Assembly (NCBI RefSeq): GCF_018320785.1
Contig: NC_054869.1
Location: forward strand, 32,590,289 to 32,654,288
Length of the DNA: 64,000 nucleotides
Source: Cheilinus undulatus
Lineage: Eukaryota > Chordata > Actinopteri > Labriformes > Labridae
Direction of reading: 5' to 3'
Shown one piece after another: positions 11,101-26,100 of this stretch. Both the position numbers and the translations under genes were made by a program. Position 1 is the stretch's first letter, and each line of letters begins with the position of its first letter. Under the pieces are notes generated by a model, which was not told where the DNA came from, ran no database searches, and was given only the letters and a program-made list of their open reading frames with translations.

Positions 11101-14100
11101 CCACTGAGATGCAACAGATTACACCGACATGAAAGAGAAGAGTTAAGACTGGAAGGTTTTGTGAAATGGGGTCCCAAAAATGCAACAGAGCCAGACAGAT
11201 TGATAATACCGCTGTCCGCAGGATCATCCACCAGGTCCTCCTTCTCTAAGATCGTCTCCACTCGCTCCCTCCTTAGAGCTTTGATCTGTGGAAGTACATT
11301 CAATGTTTAAGTATGGAATAAAATATGTCTACTACTATTCTACCCTATGCCTCCAACTGGATGTACTCTGACAGTGTATTCATGTCATTCAGGCATGCAA
11401 GAGAGTTGCATGATAATGTGCATGATCCCTTGAGAAAGTTATTGATTTTGATTACAGAAATTAAAGATTAAAGTGTATATTTCATAATAAATAGTATTAT
11501 TCTGTGTAGGTCAGTTGTCTGCAGATCTCAATAAGTCAAACTCACCTCTCTGAGGAAATCCTCATCTCTGAGCCGGTCTCTGAGAAGCAGGATGTCAGCA
11601 TGTCGGCTCTCCTCTGAGCTCCACCTCAGGTTTTGTCGAACAGTCAGAGTTAGGTTCCCTGTATCGTGACAAAACCTCAGCAAGCGGGATCGATCGGCCC
11701 AAACCTGGGACAGATCTGCAGGAGGGGTGGCTAGAGGGTTGGGTGGGCTGCAGGATGACACATCATTTAATTGCAAAGTAAATACATTCAGAATGAATTT
11801 TGCTTAAATAACTACTAAGACAGCTAGTAAGACTTCCCAAACATCAGGGCTCTATAAACCAATCACTATCACTCAGCAGATCAAAGAACAGTCTAGGTTT
11901 TTAGGCCAAGCAGACAGGTTTATAAAGGCTGAGCTTTGAGATTTATGGATCCAGATTGAGCATAACACATTCCTGAGTTTGACAGCTTTTACAAACTGGT
12001 GTTTAGCATTTGACATATTCATAAAAAGTACTTTAACCTGTATGTTTACATTACCTGAAATATCTAAAGAATCCAAGTAATCTTGTGTAATAGCTCGAAG
12101 GCACAGCAATGCAGAGGTTAGTGACAATGTAGTGCTGGGTTTGAACCTGCTGGCCAAATGGAGGATTTCTATGCAGAGTATTTCCTTCTTTAGAGGGGTT
12201 TATGGTTCTTAGCCTCCCCTCAAAGGTCCATTACATGCAGCTTTTGGTTAATTGGCAACTCTTGAGACCTGTAATTGACTAGTGACCTGTCTGGGGTACA
12301 TCACGACTCTCCAGAAAAATAATATATGATGTTTTTCATGACTGAGTGATCTCACAAAACCAAGGAAAAGTTCAAAAAAGGATAAAAGCTGGTATCAAAC
12401 AGTCTTTTCAATAATTTTTGCAGCTTAACAGTGACTCAGTCAATATCTTCCCTGTTAGAGTTGAGATCTTACTGTGTAAGCAGCTCCAGCAGCTCTGTGT
12501 TGCCGGCTGTCCGTGCCAGCTGCAGCGGCGTGACTCCCTCCTCATTTGGCAAATTGATGGCAATCAGCCCCCCTGGCTGACAAAGCAGCAGCTCCGCAAG
12601 GCGATAAAGACCCCACCGCACTGCCAGGTGGAGGGGAGACTCTCTGTGACTGTGCTCTGAGGATAAGGGGAGAAATATGGTACTGTAAAACAAAAAACTA
12701 TAACTCTGTAAAGATAGGAGAAAACAGGCAGAACAAAGGTAGGTAGGTGCAGGAAAAGAGAATCTGTATCCAATGAGACAAGAAAAATAATCCAGTGACT
12801 AAATAAGAGGGAGGGAACTAGGCTACCAAAATCATTTCTTACTAACAGCTACCTTTCCTTGATAATTAACCTAAATGTGAATGATTGATTCCCCCTTCAG
12901 ATCTCTCTGCCCCACTGACCCACTTTGAGGAAATAAAAGCTTTTATTCCCAGCACTTAACAGAGTCTGACCCAGACCTGTATCCAGGTAACTGTGCAGGA
13001 TTAAATCAGCACAGATGCATCCGTTTTAAATTGGAATCAGCCCTTTTTACAAACATCAGACATCCTAAACATAATGTGGCATGAACAGATATCAGTTAGC
13101 AACATTCATCTGTTGTGTTCAAACAATTTTATGCTGGCAACTAGTATATCTAGCTGAAACAAATGAGAGATTTTTTTACGGGGCAGAGAAAGTGACCAGT
13201 TAGACAAACTCTAATCTGTTTTCATGGTCAAACATGAGAGAAAATGTTTGCACAAAAAGAAGCAATGAAGAATTATCTGTATAAGCCTCGAGTTCAGCTA
13301 AATTATTATGTTAAACATCCTGTAGCCCTAATTTTAACACACCTTTACATTTCACAATGCAATACAATGCTAGCTATAACTTCTAGCTCAGCGGTTCTCA
13401 ACTAGTGGGCTGGGACCCAAAAGTGGGTTGTAAAACTGTTTCCAGTGGGTCGTGAATGTCTGCTGGAAAAAATTGTGGAAAAAGTCTATGATGTATGGAA
13501 GTCCTAAGTTGACATACAGTATGTCAATGATCTTTATTAGGTTTTCCTGCAACAGCAGGTACATTTCTGTCTTTTTCCTTAAGATTTCATCTTAGTTATG
13601 TCCTTTCCCCCAGATAACAAAGCTGGTTCGCCCAAGATAATAAGGAGAGTCCTTGAAAAATTACCAAATTTCCATGCTGTCTTCAGAAAATGGGGTAAAA
13701 TGAAATCTTCATGCATGTCCTTCAGTAGTGATGTGCTTTCAAACATGGTTGTTTTATCCTGTCCTTTTGTTAAGTCTGGTTTTGTTTCATTTAGGGTGCA
13801 AACTGCAACATTTTTCATACAATGAATTGAAGTGGTCGAACATTTCTAAATATTTGGGTCGCAATTTCTCATAAGGGGTAGTGGTGGGTCCTGATGCCTG
13901 AGCAGTTGAGAACCACTGGTCTAGCTCAATCAATAGATCATTTTAAGTATAGCACCTCTCATACAATAATAACATAGAACAAAGTGCCTTGAATACTGTG
14001 AAATTAACAAAAACAATATAATTCCTGCCCTCAACCTCACAATCCAGGCTCTAGTTAAAATGAAACATCATACAAAATGGACTTGGAAAAGAAGGACCTA

Positions 14101-17100
14101 AAAACTGAGGAAAGGGAGTTTCAAAGCTTAAAATAGTTATTTTGTTGTTTTAACACTTCATAAATATGTACAAAGGTGTACTTAATGAAATAAAGTTCCC
14201 CTCTACGTATTCTTATGATTGATTGTACTTTATTTATGTGTCATGCACAAAAAGTGCCCAACCATCAAGGGTTGATGTGACACTTGACATATGACTCAAC
14301 GTTGTAACTATTCTTTATCTGACAATACCTTCACAATTTTGGTTTACACCATATTTCAACTGTACTGTATATTTCTGTACATAACAAATATAGCACTCTT
14401 AATGTCCTGAATCTCAAAAAGTAACTCATTTTGAAAAATGAAAGACATATTATTTGCATAAATCACAGATTTCCACTCACTGGCCCAGGGCTCAAAATGA
14501 AGTGTCCCAATTAAAGATCTTTTTTAGTGAGTCTCTGATCAGAAACTTTACAAGCCCATCCCAAAGCCACAGCATTTCATATTTGTGTCTGATGTTTGGT
14601 GGCTCCCATCCCATATCTCTACTCATAGCCAGGACTGATGTGAATTTATGAAGCCCAAGAATGCTCGAATAGCTCTGCGCTCTACAGAATTACAGCTTTG
14701 ATGTGCCTCGAACCCCCATACACCAGAGGTATAGTCATTATCTTGTAGGGTTTTTGGGGTGTGTTTGGGTTAGGTTATCATATTTTTGTAATTCACTTAT
14801 AATTTCACTGCAATTACTACACAGCTGATGTAATTCAGGTTTTGGCAACAATAAATAAGTCAGTGTGTTATACAAGTCCCACTTCTAAATGCAATGGCAG
14901 GAGTCAGGCTTATTAACTAAAATTACAGAAGGGTATGTGATATGTACCAATAATCTGACAGTGACTTCTTGAATAACTGAGGTTTTGAGGCATGATGAAA
15001 AAATTACTGAAAGAGGTAGAAAGAGTTAGACAGTCGCTGTCTGAAGTGATTGTAGATCAGGCATCACAACACTGACAGAGTAAAGAGGGAACGAGTCAAA
15101 ACTCAAGAGTGAATCTGATGAAACATACTCTTGCAAAGAGAAACACTGGGAAGTTTTCTACACCAACACCCCTGTTTGAAGAACTTTTAATCAGATGTTT
15201 CTTTAGCTACAGCACGTTATAATTAGTGGCAAACAAATGTAATCAACACTTCAGTCTCATTTAACACTCTTAATAATTGACATTTTCTGCAAGAGGCGTT
15301 GTGGATTCAAAGTGTTTACCTGTATGTTATACTGTTTATATGTTTGTGGAACGCTAATGTAATGTTTTTGTCTTTCATGAAGGTCTTGCTAAATTACACT
15401 AAAAAAGGAGCTCAGCAAACGTTCAAGCAGAAAGACTGTTTCTTCTCACTCATAAGTCCTCACTTGTACACATCTCTCCCTTTTTCCATTCCTTCTCTCT
15501 TCCCGCTCTGGTGATCAGCTGATACGGGTGTTCACCCTCTTAAGCACCCAGCTAATCAAATTCTGCCACAACCTTTTCTTGACCAATCATCATGCACCTG
15601 TCATATTTTAAATCTGCTATTCTCTCTTCACTGTCAGCATGTCATTTCAGTATGGATGTTGCAACCCTCCTCCACCCCAGCTACCTCCATCAGTATCAAG
15701 TCCAGATCTGACCCTGCATCCCTCATCGACACCACCATCAGTATCTAGACTCCATAGGAGTATCCTCCGGCAATTTCCCTCACTACCCCTTTAAGTACAT
15801 GAAGTCATCACGATGGAGTCTAAACGCCAAAGACATTGCACATTTCTGTTTCATGAAATTTGTAAAATAAATTATTGTTAAACTTGTATAAAGTCTCTCC
15901 TGATTGAATGAAAGTTATCTTGTTACTATAAATCTAACATGTCTTTGAGTTACTTAAGGTAACAAAAGTGTTAAAAACACAAGAGATGAAAGCCTAATTT
16001 CTGAGGTAATAATCCTTAATTCTTCTTAATTGTAGAAGACAAAACTGACAGATTTTTTTTTTTTACAGTTCAATTTTAATTTATTTGATAGCAAACACTG
16101 GGTATTTTCTTTGCAGATCTAAAAGGTTCACTGTTTTGTAGTTGTCCAAGAATATTCTGAATCAAAGTCCTGGCATCAATGTATCAGAATAAGGATTTTT
16201 GTAGTGCCTTTAACAATGCATCCACTATCAACATAAAAACGGACAAAGGAAAGTCCAGGACCTATCATTTCTTTGGATATAGCATCATAAAATGATGTTA
16301 TCAGCACTGTTATCAAATTAACTTCAGACATTCAGAGGGAGACGCTGCAATGAAACAGACTGCCATAACTATATTAACTCTAAATCTAGTTTGTATTTTA
16401 TGTAGGTGGCCCTACACAAACAGATGGTGGCATCTAGCAAACATGGTGCTCAACACACGCATAAGCTTCACACACACAAGCACTCTTGCCCTCAGATTTA
16501 TTAAGCTTTGCCTGAGGCTACTTCCAGATGGAAAGGCTCTATTAACCGCATTACATGCTGCTTAATTGGCTTTGATGAGTTTAACAGAAGCACACATGTG
16601 ACTGTGTTCACTTCCGATTTTCAGCCCAGTGAGCATGGATGGAAAATAGGAATGATGGCAGTGAAGTAGGCGGGTAGAGGCGAGCGGAGTTCAGCAGTTC
16701 ACCTTTCTCGTACAACACCAGCTACAACCTTTCCTAGCCAAAACTGAGTCTGTCTTTAAAGTGATTTCTCTCATTCAAACTACCCTTCAACCATTCTTAT
16801 CTTTCATTTTGTATGCAAAGACATTACTTAATCACAAAAGAACAAACAATGTGCTTTTACTAAACACATTTGAGTAGGAATGCCCATCCAAGATAAGATA
16901 ATCCTGCTCTCACCCTCTCCACTGTGGCTCCCCAGTACATTCCAGTTCTGCGGGATATCCAGGTTGGCCATGGCCAAGGCCACGCGTCGATCCATAGCCC
17001 AGCGAGAGCTCTGCTGGCCAAGGTTAAAAAGGCTGCTCAACTCTTTGTGATCTGTGGAGCTAAGGGAATGTCCGTGGATAACCAGGTGCTCTGCCAGTTC

Positions 17101-20100
17101 CTGAGCAAAAGCAGTCATGGATCAGGTACAATCTGTGATAACTTGTGGGCAATGTAAAAAGAGTTGAAATTTCAATACAATACAAAATATTTAGAGGGAG
17201 AGAATTTCTCTTTACTTCAGGTGAGTTATCATTACGCTAATATCTTATTAAAAAAAAAAAAAAATCTAATTCCCCCACTAAGATGGACAATTGACAGGAA
17301 AACACAAAACACAAAGAATCCGAGTAAAAGCACATCATATTAACTACAGGAATGTTAAATTTTGCATGTATTGTAGGGTCAGATTTGTGCTTCTTCCCTA
17401 CCTGAGCATCATCTTGGACATACTCCAGTGAAGCCCCGCCTACCCAGGTGAGGGGTGTGGTTTCAGAGCACATATAGGCCTGGACAGAAACCATCTCTGC
17501 CAGGTTATGACCTATAGCAGGGGATAGGACAGCAAAATCCAAGCTTTACTCCAGACAGAAACTTAAAAGAGCTTAAGAATTAGATCTATACCAAGGGTAG
17601 CTGCCTTCCAATGCACCAAAAAACCTACAGCAGAAAATATACAGTCACTAATCATCAATGAACACTGAAAAAAAATCCTATAAATAAAAAGAACTGAAAT
17701 ACAGTTCTCTCTTAATAAAAAATCAATCATAAGTCTTTGATATATTGATTTTATAAAGTGTAGATTGACCTTATTTGAAAGAAGACATCATGAAAACCCC
17801 ACTTTTTAGTATTTGTGTACATATATTTTGAGTATCCCTTGTATCAATTAACCAGTAAATTGTAAAATAAGTTAACCCAGTCCTTCTTCTATGGTCTGCC
17901 TGTGTCTGAAAATAAAAAAAATCTGACCATCTGTTCAGATTCTGCACACCTTTTGGCATTACAGTTTCAGCCATTATATTGACATTTGCTCTGACCCTGG
18001 CATCTTCATCCACGGCCATGGAAGTATGCAGTAAGAACAAGCAGTAAAACAGTAATACAGTATCCCGGGGGCATTAAAAAATAGCAATGGTATTGCTTTA
18101 ATTAAAATCTAAAGATGGTGCGGCGTAATGAGTGCACATTTATAATAACTGCTTTAATAATATGTATCCATATACACCAGCAACACCACTGCCAAAGTGT
18201 GACAATGCTTTAACATGATAAATGATATCCTGTTAATGATCTCAGGCCAGTTTGGCAAACCACAAACGTGCACATATATACCTGCACAAAACTGTATACT
18301 CGTGTTGTGCGCCATGGCTTGGCACCGTGTTGGCACAGTGCTGATTATTCTATAAAGTCAAACTATTGAGCATGCACTGCTGGCTGTAATGTGATCCACA
18401 GCAATGTGAGTTAAAAAACATTTTAATTCTTCTTTCTACATAATGATTGGTTGTGAGAAATGATGATGTTTATGCTATTAATAACCACAGTTGTTGCGTG
18501 CTGCAGCTGCAAAGTCAAGCACAATGAAACTATCAATGGTTTTTAAAAACATTTCAACCTTCATTTTAAACCTTTTAATGTGAAATATAGACCATGTTAA
18601 TCAGTGCTTCTTTGTTATTTTAGATCTGAAAATAGTTTCCCATAAAGAGAATTCATGGCAGCTCTCTAATGTTGTGCAACATGGAAATAAATAATTATTA
18701 AGGCCAATCTATCTGTTTATAAGGCCACAGAACATTACTTCACATTCTTAGACACTGTGTGATAACAGTTGTGGATTATTTTTTAACATTTCCTCTTAAT
18801 GATGGGGGACAAGGGCATATAAGCTATTACACACAGAGACAGAGTGGGGGGGTCATATGATCCTGATGTAACTCTGCTTGTCTGTAAAATGTGAAAACAA
18901 TGCTCCAACTTTAAATCTCCTCCAGCACCCCTGTTTTCAATGTCCTTTTTGTTTTTTAATTGAAGCATTTCTTTAAATGTTTAAATGACGTGCCTGCAGA
19001 GGCGCAAGCTCTGCTGTTCTTGACATGCACACCGGTAAATGCTTGTATAGTGTGGTTTTTTAACACCTGGTGGTAATACCGTATGCCCCAGCAAAATTTG
19101 GGGTAGTTTGACAGTATCAAAAAACAGATACCCTCCAATACTAGTATGCAGTTGTACTCATGTGTCCACACCCCACAATAGAAAAGGACAGGGTGAGAGG
19201 GAGCTGATTTGCATTTAAAGAGACATACAATGAATGCAACTGTTATAAGAAAGGCTGTAGAGCTGTTTCACACAGGGTCAAATACCTCATCTGGTGTTTC
19301 ATCCAAATTACAATTTGACTTAAGCACAGCACAGACGTTTCAGTGAGACCACAAGGGACTGTATTAAAAAGGGTATGTCACCTTTAAATCACCAGTGATC
19401 AGGCATCAGATACTGTATCAACTGAGGCAACCCTGGTATTGATGCATTTTATGATTTTCTCTCATTTCTCACATTGTATGACAGCATAGACTCAAGCTCA
19501 GAAACCTTTCACCATAACATTACCAGGCCCGAAAATCCCCGACAAAAACTTTGACCATGGCATCACAGTCACATACTGAAAAGATACAACCCACTTAGTC
19601 TGGATTCTTTATGCATTTATGTTTTCTCAGATTAGTCTACATGTAACAACAACAGTCTTGTCCTTGAATGTTTTTAGAGATATTACAAAAAGGCAGGATG
19701 GTTACAGTGTAAAACGAACACTGTAGATGCTATTTAGACAGTCACCTTTCTCCATAATGGGCTGTTAACTCTGACACACTTACCCACTGAACTGAAATAA
19801 ACTGATTTAAAATGTTTTACAACAAACGTAATGAGCTGGCTGAAAGCAAACCAGTGCTGTTATTCATTTTAAATTTCTAATTAATATTTATTTATAGAAT
19901 GTATGTAGAATAAAGTCATATGTAATAGTTTTTTTGTATCTTCATCCATGTAGTGTTATGAGGTTATATGATATGTACTCAAATGTAAAACCCTTTTTAC
20001 ACACGGCTTATCTGCATACTAACAAGTTTATTTTCTTCCCATTTTAAATGAAGATAATGGTCCAGCTCTTGTAGTGAGTGAACAAGACAGCGGGACTGTG

Positions 20101-23100
20101 TGTTGTCTGTGTCAACCTACACAGAGACTCAGTAATGTTGACATATTGTTTATGGAGCTGTTTCCCTCCTGAGAGGAAGCTGATAAGATTCTGTGACCTT
20201 CCAGACCACTCACACAGACAGACTAGGTCTACATGTGTGTGCGTTTGTGTGGAGGTTCATACAGTAATTAACAGTTCCCGAGTTTATCACAGACAGGAGT
20301 GGAAAACCTGGGATTGTCAGGACACGCAGTCTGACATCTGAACACGATTTTCTATTATGCATTCAGCCCTTTTCTCATTAGACAAAACAATGGCATCAGA
20401 AGACATGACCACACATACATGTGAAAGACAAATGTATACGTACCAGGCACTATAAAGCAAAGCATGACATCACTCTGAGCCCGGGTGACATGAACCAGCG
20501 TGGACCCTTCCAAAACAATGTAGACCTCTGTATCCTCTGGCATCGAGTCTAAACCCTCCAGCAGGGCAAATACCTTGGCCTGGCCCTGAGATAAAGAAAG
20601 GTGTGAGAAGTTGAAAGGGAGTATAAAAAAGGGAAAGACAGCAGAGCGGAAAATACCACTATTCATAAAGATACAGGCTCATAATCTAAGTACGACTCTA
20701 TTCTGATGTAGAGCTCTACATTTCTGTAAAGCACACCAAATCCTTTCACGGCATTCCTTTGGAGGTTACAATAAAGCATTCCCCCCTCAATAAAAACAGG
20801 AATGTCTTAGTGTCTACTGCAAAGACCTGTCTTGATCCTAACTGAGCAGAACTCTTTAGACCTGTGGTATGAGCAGAGCAGTCACACTGATATTTAGACT
20901 GATGGGTAGCTTTTAAAAACTCTGTCTGATGTGGGTGTGACAACATGTTATGGCTCAGCTTCACTAGACTGTAAATCCTCACTGAAGAGGCCATGACTGA
21001 GCTGTTCAGATTCTAGGTCAATGATGGATCTTGTGTTATGTGTTGTTATTCTCAGGGGCAGGAATTATGGTTTATCACAAAATATGATATGATATGATTC
21101 ATACCTGTCTCATTACATCACATAGTTATTCTGTGATAATTCATACCTTACAACAAAGATGTAATTAAGTATACTAATATGTGATTTATGGAGTAATGTA
21201 TTAATTCACTTAAATATGGTATCAATTTCACCTCTAATCATGCTTAAAGTCTTAACTTCCATTCAGTTTACACTGGCTCATCTCATGAGCCCCACAGTGA
21301 TGACTGGCAGGGAAGTCTACTTTGAGCCCTGTGCTTTTCATTATTAGATTATTGATATTTAGTGCCAGTGATTCAGTATTGGTACCATAAGTCAAGATGA
21401 CAATATAATGCCAGGTTAATATTTTTCACCCCGCCCCTAGTTATTTTAGATGGACTGACCATTAAAATCAGGGATCATTATCGATACCAAAGCTTAAAAA
21501 ACAATTTAACCAATGACTGAAACTGATGGAGGTGTTTTTGTACCATTTTCTCTCATCTTTGACCACGAGAACAGATCAGTATTAGCAAACAGATCACATC
21601 TTCTGCCAAATAATACATACCGTCCCTTAATCAGCTGGTTTGTGTGCTTAATGTTAGCAATAAATTGATACTACACAACAGATAAACATCTGCTGTTAAC
21701 ATTGGTCAATGCTCACACTATTTGCTGACTGCCAATATTTGTCTTCAGGTCCAATACTGGTGCGAAACTGATGTTAAACTAAATCTGCACTAGTTTTGAT
21801 TCTAGAGAGCTTTGTTTTTGGTATAAATAATAAATGATTTGTTAAAACCTTTGTATAGTGGAAAAATGTAAAAAGAGGTATTTCAACAAGTTTTAAATAA
21901 AGATTTTACTCAGATATTACTGTTTTGAAACCAGAGCTGAATGAACAGTAAAGGTGATATTAGATTAAGTGAGCTATAATATGTAAAGTCGTATTCGTTG
22001 TGTTTGGGTCTAGGATAGCAGGTATATTACATTAAAATAATTTCAGATCAAGCATTTTTTTTCTTTTCTAATTATACATGAAATTAGTCTTCTTTTTTTT
22101 GGTGAACTCACTCATTAATAATGGGAGTAATGTTTGTGACATAGATATTAAACTCTTAAAGTCCTTATTTAATGTTAGTGTTTATAGTGGAAAAAAAAAA
22201 CAATTCTATCATGAGATAGTTTTTAACATGAAACCTTCTATTAAAATGAATATGTGAAAAACAAATCATATCTTGTAACAGATTTTTGTTAACAGTGAAT
22301 TCATAACTATGTTTTCCTCCTTCTAATCCCCCAGCTGGCTACTTCTGGTTACCTATTTACACACTGAGCAGCTCCAAAGTAAAATTAGCCTCACTGTGGG
22401 GGCACGTTAAACTGAGGAACAAAAGTCCATGATGCCCCTTTGTGTTGGTTTCCCTCAAGATGTAAGGGAAATATCAGAATTTTTTTGCCAAATCTGTAAT
22501 TATGTTAACCAATGCTGCTGAATTCACATTATTCTCCTATGTACAGTTCAGTTGGTTGGTTAGCTGTTTGTTACTTAATTTGTTTGTTAACTTGCTAATG
22601 TTGGAAAGCTGTTGCAAGGAAGCCAGAAGACTCAACTTGATTAATTTACGCAGCCAATCTATAACTTTCATTTACAAGCCAAATGCATGGATGGCTGATG
22701 ATTAACACGTATTTTGCAATAAAAGGGAGCACTTTAAAATCATCCAACCCAACTTTAATCCAAAACTAATTTTATATGTAGCTTTGTTCAAATTCTGTTC
22801 TGTGGAGGTAATTTTCTTCATCATTCTTCTTCATTGTGGCAGTTTCTAGATGTCTAATCTCCTGTAACAAAGTGGGATGGCAGATCTTTAATAGGTTAAA
22901 TATCAAATCTCAATCTGCTTTTTTACTTTAACTTCAAAACATCTTTCAGGGTCAATTGACTGCTTTTTAAAGCTGCTGCTTTCCACCAACACCTAACATT
23001 TGCCAAGGAAGAAGTCTTTTATGAAAGGTATCAATACGTCCACCTACAGTAGCTTCAATAGAGCAGACAGCACTGTAGCCACACAACATGCTGTACAAGG

Positions 23101-26100
23101 ATTATACTGGGAAACATATTCAATGACGAACTGAGGAGACAGATTGAAGGGGAAAAAGCAAAATCATAAAATATAAGGCTTGACTTGAAATGCAATAGGT
23201 GTCAAAGAGTGTGTTATAGTGAAAAAACGGGGGTTTATTTTTAAGTAGTCTCTTGCTTTCTTTTACTCATGAGAATCTATCTATTAGCCTTGCATCACCT
23301 CAAGCACTGACCTGATTTCTCACGCTATGAAACAGAGAGGCTCTACTCCTAACTCCTCTCACTTTCTCAGATAGAAACAATGTCTGTAAATCCTTCCTCC
23401 ATGAGTATCCATCTCACCTAATCCCACCTTTCAGTTCTCTTATCCATTTCATTATCCCAAGCCGGATATTCTTTGACAGAGAGAACATCAAGTTTACCCA
23501 CAGCTTCATGTAGCTTTCCCTGTGCCCTTATTAAAGCTCCTCACCTGATCAGATGTTAAACAATAATGACACTGTGGAGATTAAAAATAATGCTGGACAA
23601 TACAAAGGGAGGGAAATGGACGGATGGGAGCAGACTTTTAAACCAAAAACAGTTGTTCACTGGACATGCTGCCAGTGTAGTCTTATGTATCTGTTTTCTG
23701 TTTCATTCTGGCAGGCAAGCATAAGTGGTTTTAAGGGAAATACACCATATGGATAGGGAAGTATTTGGTCATCTGACCATTACACCAACAGGGACTGTAG
23801 TGACATTGTGTTCAAAAATATGTACAGTGCTGTGAAAAAGTATTTGCCCCCTTCTGATTCCTTTCAATTACTTTTTCACATAGGGCCAGAAGAGTTTGGA
23901 TTTTTTTTCCCTTTATAAATAAAATGATCATTTAGAAACTGCATTTTCTATTGACTTGGGTTGTCTTTGTGAGATATTAAAATTGGTTTGATGATCCAAA
24001 ACATTTAAGTGTGATAAATATGCCAAAAAATCAGGAATCAGAAGGACGCAAATACTTTTTCATGGCACTATACTTTAATATGAGTGGGTCCTCTTATACA
24101 GCCACATCAGCGTCCACTCTTCTTGGAAGGAACTTCGATAAGATTTTGGAGTGTTTCTGTGTAAATTTGTGCCCATTCATTCTGTAGAGCATTTATGGGG
24201 TCAGACACTGATGCTTAAAGGGATACTTCAACATTTTGGCAAATTCGCCCATTGCCATAATCCCTATAGTCTTAGTAGTAGGTTTGTTACCTTTAGTTGT
24301 TGGTGCAAGCTATTTTTAGATCAGCGCTGCCGAGTTCAGACCTGCTGTGCCAACTCAATGTAAGCAGACGGTATCCCGGCTTTCCCTCATCAAACTCATC
24401 AAATACACAATCCAACAACTCCAAAACGCTCCCGTGGACAAGTTGTGACCTGCACATTCACCACGCTATGAAATAATAACGTATAAATATGTAACATTAC
24501 GACACATGAAGCAAATACTCGCAACTATTTTTTGAGCAAACCACGGGGTGGAGTGACACAATGCAGCAGCCATGTCTGGAGAGTAGTTCCGGCTTTGTTT
24601 TTAGCTTTAAAACATCTCCGTCTCGTAATGTTCCATGATTATTCCATGAAACTCAATCCATTAAGCTCCATGCCACTCAGTTATTGTTCTTACATAAATG
24701 CCAGTGGTTCAGGACTCTTCAGCTATGGAATCAGCAGAGCACTTATGACTGGCACCATGCGCCTCAGCAGTTGTTAATCCCACTCTGGGATTTTATGTGG
24801 TCTTCTGTTTTGTGGCTGAGTTGCTGTTGTTCCTAAATGCTTCCACTTTCTGAAAATATCACTTACAGTTAGCTGTGGAATATCAAGCAGGGATGAAATT
24901 TCACAAACCGTCTTATTGCAAAGGTGGCATCCACCGCAGTGCCACGATCTAAGTCACTGAGTTCTTCTGAACAACCTGTTCTATTTTAACCTGGCATGCC
25001 AGATCTGGAAAACCACTCATACACAGCATGTGAGAAAGGGCAGAGCCTTTGAAAAAAACTCGGATGGTGATTGGATGAAGGTTCTGTCTGTCACATCTTT
25101 ACGGGCCAGAGTAACAAAACATGTGACGTAGCCGCCAAAGGAGTAAACTCCATTAGAGCTAAATAACACGAATCATGGCAACTGTATACATGTCAGTACA
25201 TGACTTTTGACGTTTTTGAAAAGAAAACAACTCACTGCTGTTCTTTGTTCTTCTTTAAACAAATAATTGTCATCAAGTTCTGATAAAACTGGCGCTTTAG
25301 CAGCGTCCACGCTAATGTCTTCTACCATTACGGCACTGGCCTCTTGTTGCTGCTTGCTTACGTCACAACTCCACCGCGCCGGAAAGTACTGCCCCTTTAC
25401 GCTGACTGGTCCAGTCACTTTCTAACCAGGCCCAAATGATTCAAACAGGAGCTTTGCAAGATGGATTTGCCAGTGAGAAACACAGATCCTTCTGCTTTGC
25501 AAGGTTAGTTCTATTTCACAAATGTTTGCAAATGGAGACTGCATGGATAGGCTTTTTATTTTATACACCTGTGGCAAAGGGTCAGATTGAAACTCCTGAA
25601 TTCAATAACAGGTGTGGCAAAATACTTTTGTCCATATAGTGTATCTCAACAACTGTTGTACATTTAACCATGATAGTTGTTACAGGCATTTATAAGGATG
25701 AATTTTAAAAACTAGAGACTATTTCACTTTGCTCCCTGTGCCACAAGCAGTTGAAAAATATCTTTAATCTGTCCAGTATTTGCTTTTTGGGGCAAATACC
25801 TTCAAATAACATTCCCATTGTTGTCCCAATTAGCAAACACGTTGAACATTATTTGGTAGGCACTAGAATGCTAGCTTTGTCGCTGTTGGCACCAAAGGAA
25901 ACTGATGTCAGGAGCGCACTCCACATCTCATAGTGCAACAAGGCTGTCAAAAGTTTTCAATAAAACATTGTAAACAGCATAACCTATGTTTTTTAATGAT
26001 ATAGCTCTGAAATGTACAGAAGAATTTCTGTCCTATTTTAAGAAACAGGCAGAAAGGGGAGAGAGAGAACTATAAAAATTGCATGGCAACATTCGGTACC

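Larger units (their letters stand above)
23743..25641 (-). mobile_element. Degenerate Tc1-like transposon interrupted by three other repeats
   Basis: The left end (caccatatggatagggaag) and right end (reverse complement CACTATATGGACAAAAG) form imperfect inverted ends, each next to TA, the Tc1/mariner target. Segments 23743-23820, about 24073-24215, about 24640-24986 and 25509-25641 keep the recognisable body of a common teleost Tc1-like element in antisense transposase orientation, for example gagttgctgttgttcc. Three foreign blocks lie between them: 23825-24070, about 24216-24640, and 24987-25507. No intact transposase frame survives. Confidence 0.65.

Noticed and set aside
16350-16565. 71-residue plus-strand frame
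   Set aside because: No domain, and it lies in an arhgef28 intron on the opposite strand without promoter or splice evidence.
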